A program made the position numbers and the translations under genes. Shown one piece after another: positions 15,883 to 24,496 of a DNA stretch of 64,000 nucleotides (positions are counted from its first letter, which is position 1; each line of letters opens with the position of its first letter). Origin of the DNA: Sphingomonas hankookensis (GTDB taxonomy: Bacteria; Pseudomonadota; Alphaproteobacteria; Sphingomonadales; Sphingomonadaceae); the NCBI RefSeq assembly GCF_001619955.1, contig NZ_LQQO01000045.1:93352-157351 (forward strand), given 5' to 3'. The notes under the pieces are model-generated. The model made no database searches. It was not told the DNA's origin and saw nothing but the letters and a program-made list of their open reading frames with translations.

Positions 15883-18800
15883 GGCACAGTCTCGCTTTCG
15901 GAGGGCTGAATGGTGGTGTCGAGCGGCGCCGGTGGCAAGCCCTGTTCGCGGCGGCGCTGTTCGGCCTGGAGCGCGGGCAGGTTGCGTTCGATCAGCCGTT
16001 TCGGGTCGTAGTAATTCTGCACCGAATCGATCAGCTGGCGGAAGGGCGCCCTGATCCGCACGTTGAAGACGAGCGGTAGTTTGGCGAGGCGACGGATCAG
16101 GAAATTACTGTACGTCCCCTCCCCCTGGCTGACCCCCGCGAAACGGATCGCGGTCAGCATCTCGCCTGCCAGCGGCCCGTCCAGCTCGATCGTCAGGCGG
16201 CGATAGTTCATCGATTTCAGCGCCTGGAAGGCGAGATTGCCCCAGAAGCCGACATCCTCCTTCGTGACCTCACCCACATAGGACAGGTTGCCGCCGCCGC
16301 GCGACTGCAGCCTACCCCCTTCGATCCGGCCGCCCCGCGCGTCGAAGATCATCGGCAGCACGCCGTCGAACACGCCCGATGCATTGAGATTGTCGAATTC
16401 GAACTGCTGCAGGAACAGCCCGCCATCGACGCCAGTCACGCGGAAGGTCATCCGGCGTTCCTGATCCTCGGCAAAGTCGAGGATGGTCGGCTCCAGCACC
16501 ATCTCGCCACCGCCCAGCGGCCAGCGGCCCCCTTCGATCTGAACGCGCATCCCTTCGATCAGGCGATAGCGGACCACACCGTCGGTCACCGCGATGCCCG
16601 GATTGACCTCGGCGATCGTCGCCACCTGCCCCGGCGCGGTGACGAGGCCCAGCAGGTCGGTGAAGCGGATCTCGCCGGCAAGGCCCGTTACCGGACCGAA
16701 GGCGGCGGCAAGATCGGTATCGTCGGTGCGGAAGGTGCCCGTCGAGGTAACGCCGTCGGGGCTCCACGCAATGTCGCCGCGGCCAGACACCGTCCCCTTC
16801 ACATCGGCGACGACCCCGAAGGTCAGCCGGGTCAGTTCGTTCGGCTGGAACGAATCGCCAAAGGTGATGCCCGGCACCGCCAGCACGGCATTGCCGCGCC
16901 CGGTGGCGAGGTCGTGGACGATGGCGACGTCGGTGACCTTCACCCCCTTGGCCGGGTGCTTCAGCGTGCCCCCGGCGCGAATGTCGTTTCCGCTGAGCGT
17001 CAGTTTGAAATCGTCGCTGCGCAGCGGTTCGAATCGCGGCTGCGGATCGGCGTCGCGCACGGCGACATCGCCATCGAGCGAAAGGACGCCGCCCGCCAGC
17101 CTCCAGTCGCCCGCCGCCTCGCGAATCAGCAGCGGGACATTGCCGATCTGCCCCTCGCCGCGTTCGAATGTGCCCGCGACGACCCCGTTGGCGACGCGGC
17201 CGGTGAGCGAGCCGAGGTCGAGGACGCTGACGCGCTCCGGGCTGCCCAGCCGGGTCTTCACATCGCTCAGCGCAAAGCCGAGATCGCCAAGGCCGAACCG
17301 CCCGCCCGCCGCCGCCAGCGTGATCGGAGTCCCGCCCAGCGTGCCGGTCAGCCGCGTCGCGCCGGTCGCGACACCCCCACCGACCCGCCCGTTCGCCAGC
17401 CGGACCATGCCGCCATCACTCGCGCAGAGCTGTAGCCGTGCGGGGTCGAGCGTCAGCGCGGACACCCGCAACCGGTCGAACGCGACCGGCACGCAGCCGG
17501 TATTCACCACCAGCCGCCCGCCCCCGTCCCACCGCGCATCGATCGGCAGCGCGAGGCGATCGATCCGCCCGCCGCTGAACGGTCCCGACAGTTCGGCACG
17601 GGTTTCGATACGGGTCGCGCCGTCGCCATCGGCACGGAAGCGCACCGGCGACAGCGCCAGCCGCGCATCGCCTGCCGCATAGGGGGCGATGGTCGCGGTG
17701 CCGTTCACCGGCGATCCCGGTCCGGCATGGGTCAGGCGGATGCTGGCGGCCGGCAGCCCGCCACCGCCCATCGCCAGCGTGCCGTTGAGCGTCACGCCCT
17801 TGCCCGACACCCAGTGGACCGGTCCGTCGCGCAGCGTGGCGCGCGCACCGCTGGCCGCAACGAAGGCCAGCCGGTCGATTCGCGCAGCCAGCGGGCGCGC
17901 GGCAACCTCGGCCGACAGGTCGAAACGCTGTGCGGCGCGGGCCGCCGCGCGCATCGCGGCGGTCGCCAGTGGAGCAACCGGTGTACCCGCGGCGGCATCC
18001 GCGCTACCGGCGATCCGCGCGACCATCGCGGGGGAAAGCCGTGCGCCTCGCGCGCCGATCCGCCCCTCGAACGCAGGCACGCCGCCCACTGCATAACGCC
18101 CGGCGATCGACAACGCCTGCCCCGCAAGGTCCGGCAGGACGAAATCACCCGAGGTGAGGTCGAGCGTGCCCGTCGTTCCCTGCGCCCGACCGTCGAAGCC
18201 GATCGTGCCCGACAGCGCGGCGACCCGCGTTTGCGGCGCAGCGATCCGCTCGGCGGCGACCTCGGCCCGCCCGCGCCACCGATCGAACCCGGGCGAGAGT
18301 TGCGCCTCCGCCTGCACGACCGGTCCGACCAGCCGTACGTCGCCGCAGGCGGCGGCCTGGGCCCGGATCGGACCGGACAGGGATGGGCCGCCAGTCGCCG
18401 TCCGCAGCGACAGGTTCGCGGCGAGCCGATCGATCCCGCAGCCATTGAGCGACAGCCGCTCCGCCACCGCCGCCAGCCTCCCGGTAAAGTCGTTCGCAAG
18501 ATTGCCGCGCCCGGCCAGCTTCGCACCGATCACGCCATAGGGCGTGGCGAGCCGGATGCGGCCATCGTCGACCGCGACGGTAAAATCGGGCAGCGCGAAC
18601 GGCTTGCCCGACGGCGGCGGGAGCAACCGGTCGATCTGTCCGAACGACACCGTGCCGTCAGGACGAAGCGTCGCGCGCAACCGCGCCTGCCCGACGCGTG
18701 CGCCGACGACCTTGGCGCCGTTCAGCCCGACCTCGGTATCGACCTCGATCCAGTCGGCGATCAGGTCGGGCGCCCTGGGATCGCCCAGTACGACATCGAC

Positions 18801-19049
18801 CAGCCGTTGCCGCCCCAGCCCGATCTGCGCCACGCGGTAGCGCGCGGCGACCCCGCGCTTTTCCAGTTCGCGGCGGACCAGATTGTCGGCGATCGGCCGG
18901 CGCTGCGTCCATACCAGCGCCGCGAGCAGCAGCACGATGCCGCACACGACGAGCAGCACCTGCGCGAAGCGGCGCCGTTTGCGGCCATGGCGACGCGGCG
19001 ACGCTACGGTCTCCACCGCCTCCTCGTCGTCACCGCCCAGACCCGTCAC
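15879..19049 (-). CDS. ydbH: YdbH-like AsmA-family lipid-bridge protein
   Basis: A 1056-residue protein, similar in size to other YdbH/AsmA-like bridges. A cytosolic basic head (RRHGRKRRRF) is followed by one membrane helix (VLLVVCGIVLLLAALVW, about residues 32-48) and a roughly 1000-residue periplasmic part of repeating short beta strands, with the AsmA-like end near VRIRAPFRQLIDSVQNYYDPKRL. YdbH, with TamB and YhdP, is thought to carry phospholipid from inner to outer membrane in E. coli. The start is GTG 19049. It heads the ydbH-ynbE-ydbL operon. Confidence 0.9.
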   Translation of the reverse strand: MTGLGGDDEEAVETVASPRRHGRKRRRFAQVLLVVCGIVLLLAALVWTQRRPIADNLVRRELEKRGVAARYRVAQIGLGRQRLVDVVLGDPRAPDLIADWIEVDTEVGLNGAKVVGARVGQARLRATLRPDGTVSFGQIDRLLPPPSGKPFALPDFTVAVDDGRIRLATPYGVIGAKLAGRGNLANDFTGRLAAVAERLSLNGCGIDRLAANLSLRTATGGPSLSGPIRAQAAACGDVRLVGPVVQAEAQLSPGFDRWRGRAEVAAERIAAPQTRVAALSGTIGFDGRAQGTTGTLDLTSGDFVLPDLAGQALSIAGRYAVGGVPAFEGRIGARGARLSPAMVARIAGSADAAAGTPVAPLATAAMRAAARAAQRFDLSAEVAARPLAARIDRLAFVAASGARATLRDGPVHWVSGKGVTLNGTLAMGGGGLPAASIRLTHAGPGSPVNGTATIAPYAAGDARLALSPVRFRADGDGATRIETRAELSGPFSGGRIDRLALPIDARWDGGGRLVVNTGCVPVAFDRLRVSALTLDPARLQLCASDGGMVRLANGRVGGGVATGATRLTGTLGGTPITLAAAGGRFGLGDLGFALSDVKTRLGSPERVSVLDLGSLTGRVANGVVAGTFERGEGQIGNVPLLIREAAGDWRLAGGVLSLDGDVAVRDADPQPRFEPLRSDDFKLTLSGNDIRAGGTLKHPAKGVKVTDVAIVHDLATGRGNAVLAVPGITFGDSFQPNELTRLTFGVVADVKGTVSGRGDIAWSPDGVTSTGTFRTDDTDLAAAFGPVTGLAGEIRFTDLLGLVTAPGQVATIAEVNPGIAVTDGVVRYRLIEGMRVQIEGGRWPLGGGEMVLEPTILDFAEDQERRMTFRVTGVDGGLFLQQFEFDNLNASGVFDGVLPMIFDARGGRIEGGRLQSRGGGNLSYVGEVTKEDVGFWGNLAFQALKSMNYRRLTIELDGPLAGEMLTAIRFAGVSQGEGTYSNFLIRRLAKLPLVFNVRIRAPFRQLIDSVQNYYDPKRLIERNLPALQAEQRRREQGLPPAPLDTTIQPSESETVP

Positions 19050-19146
19050 TCCGCTGTTCGCCTCGTTCGTCGCGCATGGGCGCCATCCGGGTCAAGCGCG
19101 AGAGGCGGCAAACGGTTCCGGCAGCGCAACGGAAGTTGCGCGCGGC

Positions 19147-19473
19147 TCAGCGCGTCGCCATCGCCGCCTTGCGCCGTTCCTGCCACGCCTTCACCTCCCG
19201 TCCCATCGGAGGCCGCATGCACGCCTCCATTTCCGGCCCGGTCCGCACCGTCGGTACGCAGGCGAGATATGCCTGGCAGATGCCCGTATCGAGCAGTGGG
19301 TCGCCGCTGGGCGGCTTCAGCGTGCAACGGGTGATGCCCGCACGACGGTCGCGTTTCGTGACGATCCGAAAATTGCGCGGGCGTTCGCCGGTGACGACGA
19401 TCTCATCATCGGACGGAGACGCAGGCGGTGCGGCCTGTGCCGACAGCAGGGCGGCGGCGAGGACGGCGAGCAT
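19147..19473 (-). CDS. Small secreted protein, unknown function
   Basis: A 108-residue protein with a short signal peptide (MLAVLAAALLSAQA). The mature part has SDDEIVVTGERPRNFRI, the 'IVVTG.RP' phrase common at the N-termini of sphingomonad secreted and TonB-linked proteins, then a Cys-containing middle (three Cys) and a basic helical end. The start at 19473 overlaps the stop of the PagL-like gene by one base (TGATG). Its role is unknown; coupling to the deacylase gene suggests a shared envelope function. Confidence 0.75.
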   Translation of the reverse strand: MLAVLAAALLSAQAAPPASPSDDEIVVTGERPRNFRIVTKRDRRAGITRCTLKPPSGDPLLDTGICQAYLACVPTVRTGPEMEACMRPPMGREVKAWQERRKAAMATR

Positions 19474-20147
19474 CACCGCCCCAGCCGCCGCACGACGCGG
19501 ATACCGACATGGTCGATGCCAGGATTGGTATCGGAAAATATCTGGCGATGGCTGTGATGTTCCCAGGCCAGTTCGACCGCCCAGCGCCGGTCGACCCGCA
19601 CCCCGATCGACGCGTTGGGATTGAACAGGATTTTCGACCCGAACGAGGTCCGGCGGCGATAGATGTCGTAGCGCCGCCAAGCCTCTTCGTTCGAGATGCC
19701 GGGCTGGAACGGATCAGGGGTAAAGCTGTAGCCGTCGATGACCGTCGCGCCGATCCCCGCCTGCCCATAGACCCAGCCGCGCAGGATATGCTGGCGCCAC
19801 TCCGCCCCGACGCTGAAGAAGCTGGTGCGCCCGGCGGTGTTGATCTGCACCTTCGCCGTCAGGCGGGGTTTCAGGAGGATGCGCAGCGGCGCGGTGCGAT
19901 AGGCGATCTGCACGTCGACCGTGCCGTTCTCCTCCTCGCCCTCGTAAATCTGGCCGGCCGGCAATGCGGGCAGGTCGAAGATCAGCTTGCTGCCGAGCGG
20001 GTGGAAGTTGGCGCCGTGCCGCAGGACGCCGACCGCGATCTCGGCCTGCTCGCGGGGCGGCATTGGTTCCGGCCCCTCCTGCGCCATCGCCGTCGTCGAG
20101 GCGAGCGCCAACACTGCGCCCAGGACGCCCTTTTCCAACCGAATCAT
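19473..20147 (-). CDS. PagL-like lipid A deacylase (acyloxyacyl hydrolase)
   Basis: A 224-residue outer-membrane barrel precursor with a signal peptide ending in AMAQ. Evidence for the PagL family is the C-terminal stretch WEHHSHRQIF with the catalytic His-x-Ser, followed by NPGIDHVGIRV, matching the conserved 'N-x-G' and last strand. PagL removes the 3-O-linked acyl chain from lipid A. The start at 20147 gives the signal peptide; 20 residues upstream in frame are discarded. It does not end in an aromatic residue (it ends RRLGR), unlike many barrels. Confidence 0.78.
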   Translation of the reverse strand: MIRLEKGVLGAVLALASTTAMAQEGPEPMPPREQAEIAVGVLRHGANFHPLGSKLIFDLPALPAGQIYEGEEENGTVDVQIAYRTAPLRILLKPRLTAKVQINTAGRTSFFSVGAEWRQHILRGWVYGQAGIGATVIDGYSFTPDPFQPGISNEEAWRRYDIYRRRTSFGSKILFNPNASIGVRVDRRWAVELAWEHHSHRQIFSDTNPGIDHVGIRVVRRLGR

Positions 20148-20234
20148 ATGAACCCCTTCCCGCAAACGGCAGTCGCTTAGCCGTTGCCGATGCTGTATCA
20201 TCGACAATAATTGCTGTAAAACAGAAAGTATCTT

Positions 20235-20861
20235 GTGTTAGACGGATATTCGTTACCGCGGAAGAAAGCGCGGGTCTGCCGTGGGATCGGCATGCTGTTT
20301 CTCGTGATTGGTGCCTTGCTCGGGGTAATAACGCTGGTCGCAGCGGCGGCACCGGGACCGTATTGGAATTGCGATTCCCAACAAGGCTGCCGCGCCGGCG
20401 CTGATGCGGCGAACCTGCTGCCCGACGAAACGCTGGCCAAATTGGACCGCGATCCGGCGGCCCGCCATCGTTTCGACACATGGGCGGCAATGCCCGGCAT
20501 CCGCATCGGACTGGCCGCTGTCACGCTGCTGCAACACGGACCGATGGCGGTTCTGTTGTTTGCGGTTGGTATGGCGCTGCGACGCCTTGGGCAGAAGCGG
20601 CGCAATGCCCTAGTCGACGCGCTGCCATGGTTACGGCGGGCATCGCGCGCCGCGATCGTGCTGGCCTGTACGCGCGTCATCGCGCCCATCGCTCAAAGCC
20701 TGTTGCTAGCCAATGGTTTTGGCCAGCCGGAGACAATCGCCTCGCCTATAATGGTGGAGACAACCTTGCTGCTCCTGATGCTGGCGTTTGCCGCCTATGC
20801 CACGATCTGGGCATTGGAGGCGGGCTTTCGGGCCGAGCGCGAACTGGCCGATTTCGTCTGA
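20235..20861 (+). CDS. DUF2975 membrane protein
   Basis: A 208-residue protein with four hydrophobic segments (near residues 18-40, 95-118, 140-160, 175-198), as in DUF2975. These genes are often paired with a small XRE regulator, as here: the stop and the next ATG share a base (TGATG at 20859). The start is GTG 20235; ATG 20292 is an alternative that would remove residues before the first helix. Function of the family is unknown. Confidence 0.75.
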   Translation: MLDGYSLPRKKARVCRGIGMLFLVIGALLGVITLVAAAAPGPYWNCDSQQGCRAGADAANLLPDETLAKLDRDPAARHRFDTWAAMPGIRIGLAAVTLLQHGPMAVLLFAVGMALRRLGQKRRNALVDALPWLRRASRAAIVLACTRVIAPIAQSLLLANGFGQPETIASPIMVETTLLLLMLAFAAYATIWALEAGFRAERELADFV

Positions 20862-21097
20862 TGCCGGTCGTCGTCAATCTCGACGTGATGCTTGCCCGGC
20901 GGAAAGTACGGTCGAAGGAACTGGCCGAGGCGATCGGGATCACCGAATCGAATCTGTCGCTGCTGAAATCGGGCAAGGTGAAGGGAGTGCGCTTCGCGAC
21001 GCTGGCCGCGATCTGCCGTTATCTCGACTGCACGCCGGGCGATATTCTCGACTACACCCCGTCCGACGACGACCTGCGCGCCGGGGGCGAGGAGTGA
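20861..21097 (+). CDS. XRE-family helix-turn-helix regulator (YozG-like)
   Basis: A 78-residue protein made almost entirely of one Cro/CI HTH: LDVMLARRKVRSKELAEAIG, then ITESNLSLLKSGKVKGVRF as the recognition region, then LAAICRYLDCTPGDILDY. Its translation is coupled to the DUF2975 gene. Such pairs usually act together, the regulator controlling the membrane protein or its own operon. No operator was identified. Confidence 0.88.
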   Translation: MPVVVNLDVMLARRKVRSKELAEAIGITESNLSLLKSGKVKGVRFATLAAICRYLDCTPGDILDYTPSDDDLRAGGEE

Positions 21098-21142
21098 TCC
21101 GCCCCCTCGCCCCCTGCACCACGATCCGCTAGGCAAACGCCC

Positions 21143-21826
21143 ATGACCACGCCAGAGACCGACGGCACCGGCCACCGTGCGCGCCTGCGCGGGCGGTTGC
21201 TGGAGCATGGCGGCGCGGCGCTGCTCGACCATGAACTGATCGAATATCTGCTGACGCTGGCGATCCCCCGGCGCGATACCAAGCCGCTGGCGAAGACGTT
21301 GCTGCATGAATTCGGCGGGATCGGCGGACTGCTGGCCGCCGATCCGCTGGCGCTGGGCAAGGTGTCGGGCATGGGCGACAGCGCGGTGGCGGCGATCCGC
21401 ATCGCGCAGGCCGCGGCGACGCGGATGTTGCAGGCGCAGGTGGCGGAACGCCCGGTGCTGTCGAACTGGCAAGCGCTGCTCGACTATCTTCACGCCGACA
21501 TGGCGCATCTGGCGGTCGAGCGTATCCGCGTGCTGCACCTCAACAGCCGCAACCTGCTGATTCGCGACGAACTGGTGGCGGAAGGGACGATCGACGAGGC
21601 GCCGATCTATACCCGCGAGGTGATCCGCCGGGCGCTGGACCTGGGGTCGGCGGCGCTGATCCTCGTCCACAACCATCCGAGCGGCGACCATAGCCCCAGC
21701 CGCGCGGACATCGACCTGACCCGCACCATCGCCGCGGCGGGCAAGCCGCTCGGCATCACCGTCCACGACCACCTCATCATCGGTGCCAAGGGGCATACGA
21801 GCCTGCGCGCCAAGGGAATGTTCTGA
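21143..21826 (+). CDS. radC: RadC-family JAB-domain protein
   Basis: A 227-residue protein: an N-terminal helix-hairpin-helix region (DHELIEYLLTLAIPRRDTKPLA; FGGIGGLLA) and a C-terminal JAB/MPN metalloprotease-like domain with the zinc motif HNHPSGD and the following SRADIDLT. RadC was named for repair, but its role is unsettled. Its stop shares one base with the acetyltransferase start (TGATG at 21824), so the two are coupled. Confidence 0.92.
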   Translation: MTTPETDGTGHRARLRGRLLEHGGAALLDHELIEYLLTLAIPRRDTKPLAKTLLHEFGGIGGLLAADPLALGKVSGMGDSAVAAIRIAQAAATRMLQAQVAERPVLSNWQALLDYLHADMAHLAVERIRVLHLNSRNLLIRDELVAEGTIDEAPIYTREVIRRALDLGSAALILVHNHPSGDHSPSRADIDLTRTIAAAGKPLGITVHDHLIIGAKGHTSLRAKGMF

Positions 21827-22371
21827 TGCGTACCGAAAAGGAAAAGATGATCGCCGGCGAGCTGTATCATGCCGGCGACGCCGAACTAGTCGCCGACGTG
21901 GCGCGCGCGGCGGCGTGGATGGACCGCTACAACGCGTCGATCGCGATGGCGGCCGATGCCCGCGCGGCGCTGCTGCGCGAAGGGTTGGCGTGCGTCGGGA
22001 CCGGCGTGACCATCCGCCCGCCCTTCCACATCGATTATGGCTACAACATCACCGTCGGCGAAGATGTGTTCCTGAACTATGGCTGCGTCATCCTCGACGT
22101 GTGCGCGGTCACCATCGGCGACAAGACTCAGATCGGGCCGGGCGTGCAGATCCTCGCGGCCGATCATCCGCGCGACCCGGCGGTGCGGGCGCAGATGCTG
22201 GAATTCGGGCGGCCGGTGACGATCGGGCGCAATGTGTGGATCGGCGGCGGCGCGATTCTCCTGCCGGGTGTCACGGTCGGCGACGATGCTCTGATCGGCG
22301 CGGGATCGGTGGTGACGCGCGATGTGCCGGCGGGGGCGACGGTCGTGGGGAATCCGGCGCGCGTGCGATAA
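21826..22371 (+). CDS. Maltose/sugar O-acetyltransferase (hexapeptide-repeat)
   Basis: A 181-residue acetyltransferase. The N-terminal MAC domain (KEKMIAGELYHAGDAELVAD) is typical of maltose/galactoside acetyltransferases. It is followed by left-handed beta-helix repeats (VTIRPPFHIDYGYNITVGEDVFLNYGC...) with the catalytic His in AADHPRD. Substrate is an unspecified sugar. It is coupled to radC, an arrangement that gives no clear functional link. A strong bidirectional terminator follows. Confidence 0.9.
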   Translation: MRTEKEKMIAGELYHAGDAELVADVARAAAWMDRYNASIAMAADARAALLREGLACVGTGVTIRPPFHIDYGYNITVGEDVFLNYGCVILDVCAVTIGDKTQIGPGVQILAADHPRDPAVRAQMLEFGRPVTIGRNVWIGGGAILLPGVTVGDDALIGAGSVVTRDVPAGATVVGNPARVR

Positions 22372-22374
22372 GAA

Positions 22375-22403
22375 GCGACCGCCGGGTCGCTCCCGGCGGT
22401 CGC
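22375..22403. terminator. Bidirectional hairpin terminator
   Basis: GCGACCGCCGGG (22375-22386) pairs perfectly with CCCGGCGGTCGC (22392-22403) around TCGCT. It sits between the convergent acetyltransferase and EF-hand genes, 3 nt from the former's stop. Confidence 0.7.
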
Positions 22404-22427
22404 ATCGATATCAGCTCTGGATGGCGA

Positions 22428-22907
22428 TCAGGCGCTCTGGGTCAGGAAGCTGGTCAGCTCCGCCTTGCTCACCGCCTTGGACTTGTCCTTGTCCGCCTGG
22501 GCGAAGGCCTGCTTGACCCAGCTCTTCACCTCGGGCTTGTCGGCAGTCACGCCGGGTTCGCTGGCCGATCGCAGGGCGACCATCCATTCGCCGAACTGCT
22601 TTTCGGTCAGCTGGCCCTTCCCGTCCTTGTCGTATTTCGGGAATTCGGCCTCGACGATCTGGGCGATCTGGGTGCCGCTGGCGGGCTGGCCGGCCTCCGC
22701 CGTCGTCTGCGCGGTCTGCGTCGCGGGGTCGGGCTGGGTAGCCGGAGCCGCCTGCGTAGCGGCAACCGACGGATCAGCCGGAGTTGTCGCCGGCGCGGCG
22801 GGCGCCGCCTGCGTTACTGGAGCAGTCGTTTGCGCCGGCGCGGCGTCCTGGGCAAATGCCGGGGTCGACATCAGAACGGCACTGGCGAGAAGAATACGCT
22901 TCATCAT
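22428..22907 (-). CDS. Secreted EF-hand protein
   Basis: A 159-residue protein with a signal peptide (residues 1 to about 20, ending AFAQ), an 60-residue Ala/Thr/Pro/Gln linker and two EF-hand-like loops near the end. The first is DKDGKGQLTEKQ (Gln instead of Glu at position 12); the second is DKDKSKAVSKAE (Lys instead of Gly at position 6). Calcium binding is thus likely weaker than in canonical hands. Such proteins are common in sphingomonad periplasms. Confidence 0.82.
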   Translation of the reverse strand: MMKRILLASAVLMSTPAFAQDAAPAQTTAPVTQAAPAAPATTPADPSVAATQAAPATQPDPATQTAQTTAEAGQPASGTQIAQIVEAEFPKYDKDGKGQLTEKQFGEWMVALRSASEPGVTADKPEVKSWVKQAFAQADKDKSKAVSKAELTSFLTQSA

Positions 22908-23112
22908 CGAATTACTCCTTTCGGATTGGTTCGGAACTTCATGCTATCGCCACAAAGACTTGATGACGACTATGCGATGATCCAACCAACTTAGGTCGTT
23001 TCGGTTTCGATTGAAGCCCCTTCGCTACTCTTCTATCGCATGACAGGCTCGATTCGTCCGCGACTTGTTGCTAGGGCGCGGCCAACCGTTCGCCCGTTTG
23101 GAAAGGCCCGCC

Positions 23113-24423
23113 ATGATTCCCCGCTACTCCCGCCCCGAAATGACCGCCCTGTGGCAGCCCCAGGCCCGATTCCGCATCTGGTTCGAGATCGAGGCGCACG
23201 CGACCGACGCGCTGGCCGAACTGGGCGTGGTGCCGAAGGAAGCCGCCGAGAAGATCTGGGCGATGAACGACGCCGATTTCGACGTCGAACGGATCGACAC
23301 GATCGAGGCGGAGACCAAGCATGACGTCATCGCCTTCCTGACGCACGTATCGGAGCGGACCGGGCCGGAGGCGCGCTTCCTGCATCAGGGCATGACCAGT
23401 TCGGACGTGCTCGACACCTGCCTTGCGGTGCAGCTGGCGCGCGCGTCCGACATCCTGCTCGCCGATCTCGACAAGCTGCTCGAGGTGATCGAACGCCGCG
23501 CGCGCGAGCACAAGCTGACCCCGACCATCGGCCGCAGCCATGGCATCCATGCCGAGCCGGTCACCTTCGGCCTGAAGCTGGCGCAAGCCTATGCCGAGTT
23601 CGACCGCTGCCGCACCCGCCTGCGCAATGCCCGCGCCGAAGTCGCGACCTGCGCGATTTCGGGCGCGGTCGGCACCTTTGCCAACATCGACCCGCGCGTC
23701 GAGGAACATGTCGCGCAGAAGATGGGCCTCACCGTCGAACCGGTGTCGACCCAGGTCATCCCGCGCGACCGCCATGCGATGTACTTCGCCACGCTGGGCG
23801 TGATCGCCGGGTCGATCGAGCGGCTGGCGACCGAAATCCGTCATCTGCAGCGCACCGAAGTGCTGGAGGCCGAGGAATATTTCTCGCCGGGCCAGAAGGG
23901 GTCGTCGGCGATGCCGCACAAGCGCAACCCGGTGCTGACCGAGAACCTGACCGGCCTCGCCCGCATGGTTCGCGGCTATGTGACGCCCGCGTTGGAAAAC
24001 GTCGCGCTGTGGCATGAGCGCGATATCAGCCACTCGTCGGTCGAGCGCTATATCGGCCCCGACGCGACGATCACGCTCGACTTCGCGCTCGCCCGCCTGA
24101 CCGGCGTGATCGACAAGCTGGTCGTCTATCCGACGCGGATGGAAAAGAACCTCAACAAGATGGGCGGCCTCGTCCATTCGCAGCGCGTGCTGCTGGCACT
24201 GACCCAGGCCGGGGTGAGCCGCGAAGATTCGTATCGCTATGTCCAGCGCAACGCGATGAAGGTGTGGGAATCGGACGGCGCGCTGTCGCTGCTCGAACTG
24301 TTGAAGGCCGATCCGGACGTTGCCGCTGCATTGTCGGCGGAAGAGATCGAGAGCCGGTTCGACCTCGATTACCACTACAAGCATGTCGACACGATCTTCG
24401 CCCGGGTGTTCGGACAGGCGTGA
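23113..24423 (+). CDS. purB: Adenylosuccinate lyase
   Basis: PurB catalyses two fumarate-releasing steps in purine synthesis: SAICAR to AICAR, and adenylosuccinate to AMP. The 436-residue product has the superfamily signature GSSAMPHKRNP, the TSSDVLDT and RSHGIHAEP segments with catalytic His, and HERDISHSS. ATG 23113 (MIPRYSRPEM) is the family N-terminus; the frame is open further upstream. The gene stands alone and ends in a clear terminator. Confidence 0.97.
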   Translation: MIPRYSRPEMTALWQPQARFRIWFEIEAHATDALAELGVVPKEAAEKIWAMNDADFDVERIDTIEAETKHDVIAFLTHVSERTGPEARFLHQGMTSSDVLDTCLAVQLARASDILLADLDKLLEVIERRAREHKLTPTIGRSHGIHAEPVTFGLKLAQAYAEFDRCRTRLRNARAEVATCAISGAVGTFANIDPRVEEHVAQKMGLTVEPVSTQVIPRDRHAMYFATLGVIAGSIERLATEIRHLQRTEVLEAEEYFSPGQKGSSAMPHKRNPVLTENLTGLARMVRGYVTPALENVALWHERDISHSSVERYIGPDATITLDFALARLTGVIDKLVVYPTRMEKNLNKMGGLVHSQRVLLALTQAGVSREDSYRYVQRNAMKVWESDGALSLLELLKADPDVAAALSAEEIESRFDLDYHYKHVDTIFARVFGQA

Positions 24424-24430
24424 TCACATG

Positions 24431-24458
24431 GTCCCGCCGGGTACCGACCCGGCGGGAC
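24431..24458 (+). terminator. purB terminator
   Basis: GTCCCGCCGGGT (24431-24442) and ACCCGGCGGGAC (24447-24458) form a perfect 12-bp stem with a 4-nt loop, starting 7 nt after the purB stop and followed by the AT-rich AATAGTATAATATT. The TATAAT at 24464-24469 might also serve as the -10 of the chemoreceptor gene, though no good -35 is in place. Confidence 0.75.
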
Positions 24459-24496
24459 AATAGTATAATATTAACGCCGCGCCGGTAGAAGCGCGC

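Noticed and set aside
20480..21097. A longer protein ending in the XRE domain
   Set aside because: Residues before 20861 are the shadow of the DUF2975 gene; the ATG at 20861 gives a complete HTH protein with normal coupling.
22908..23112. A purine riboswitch or leader before purB
   Set aside because: No conserved aptamer pattern seen; the gap only holds divergent promoters.
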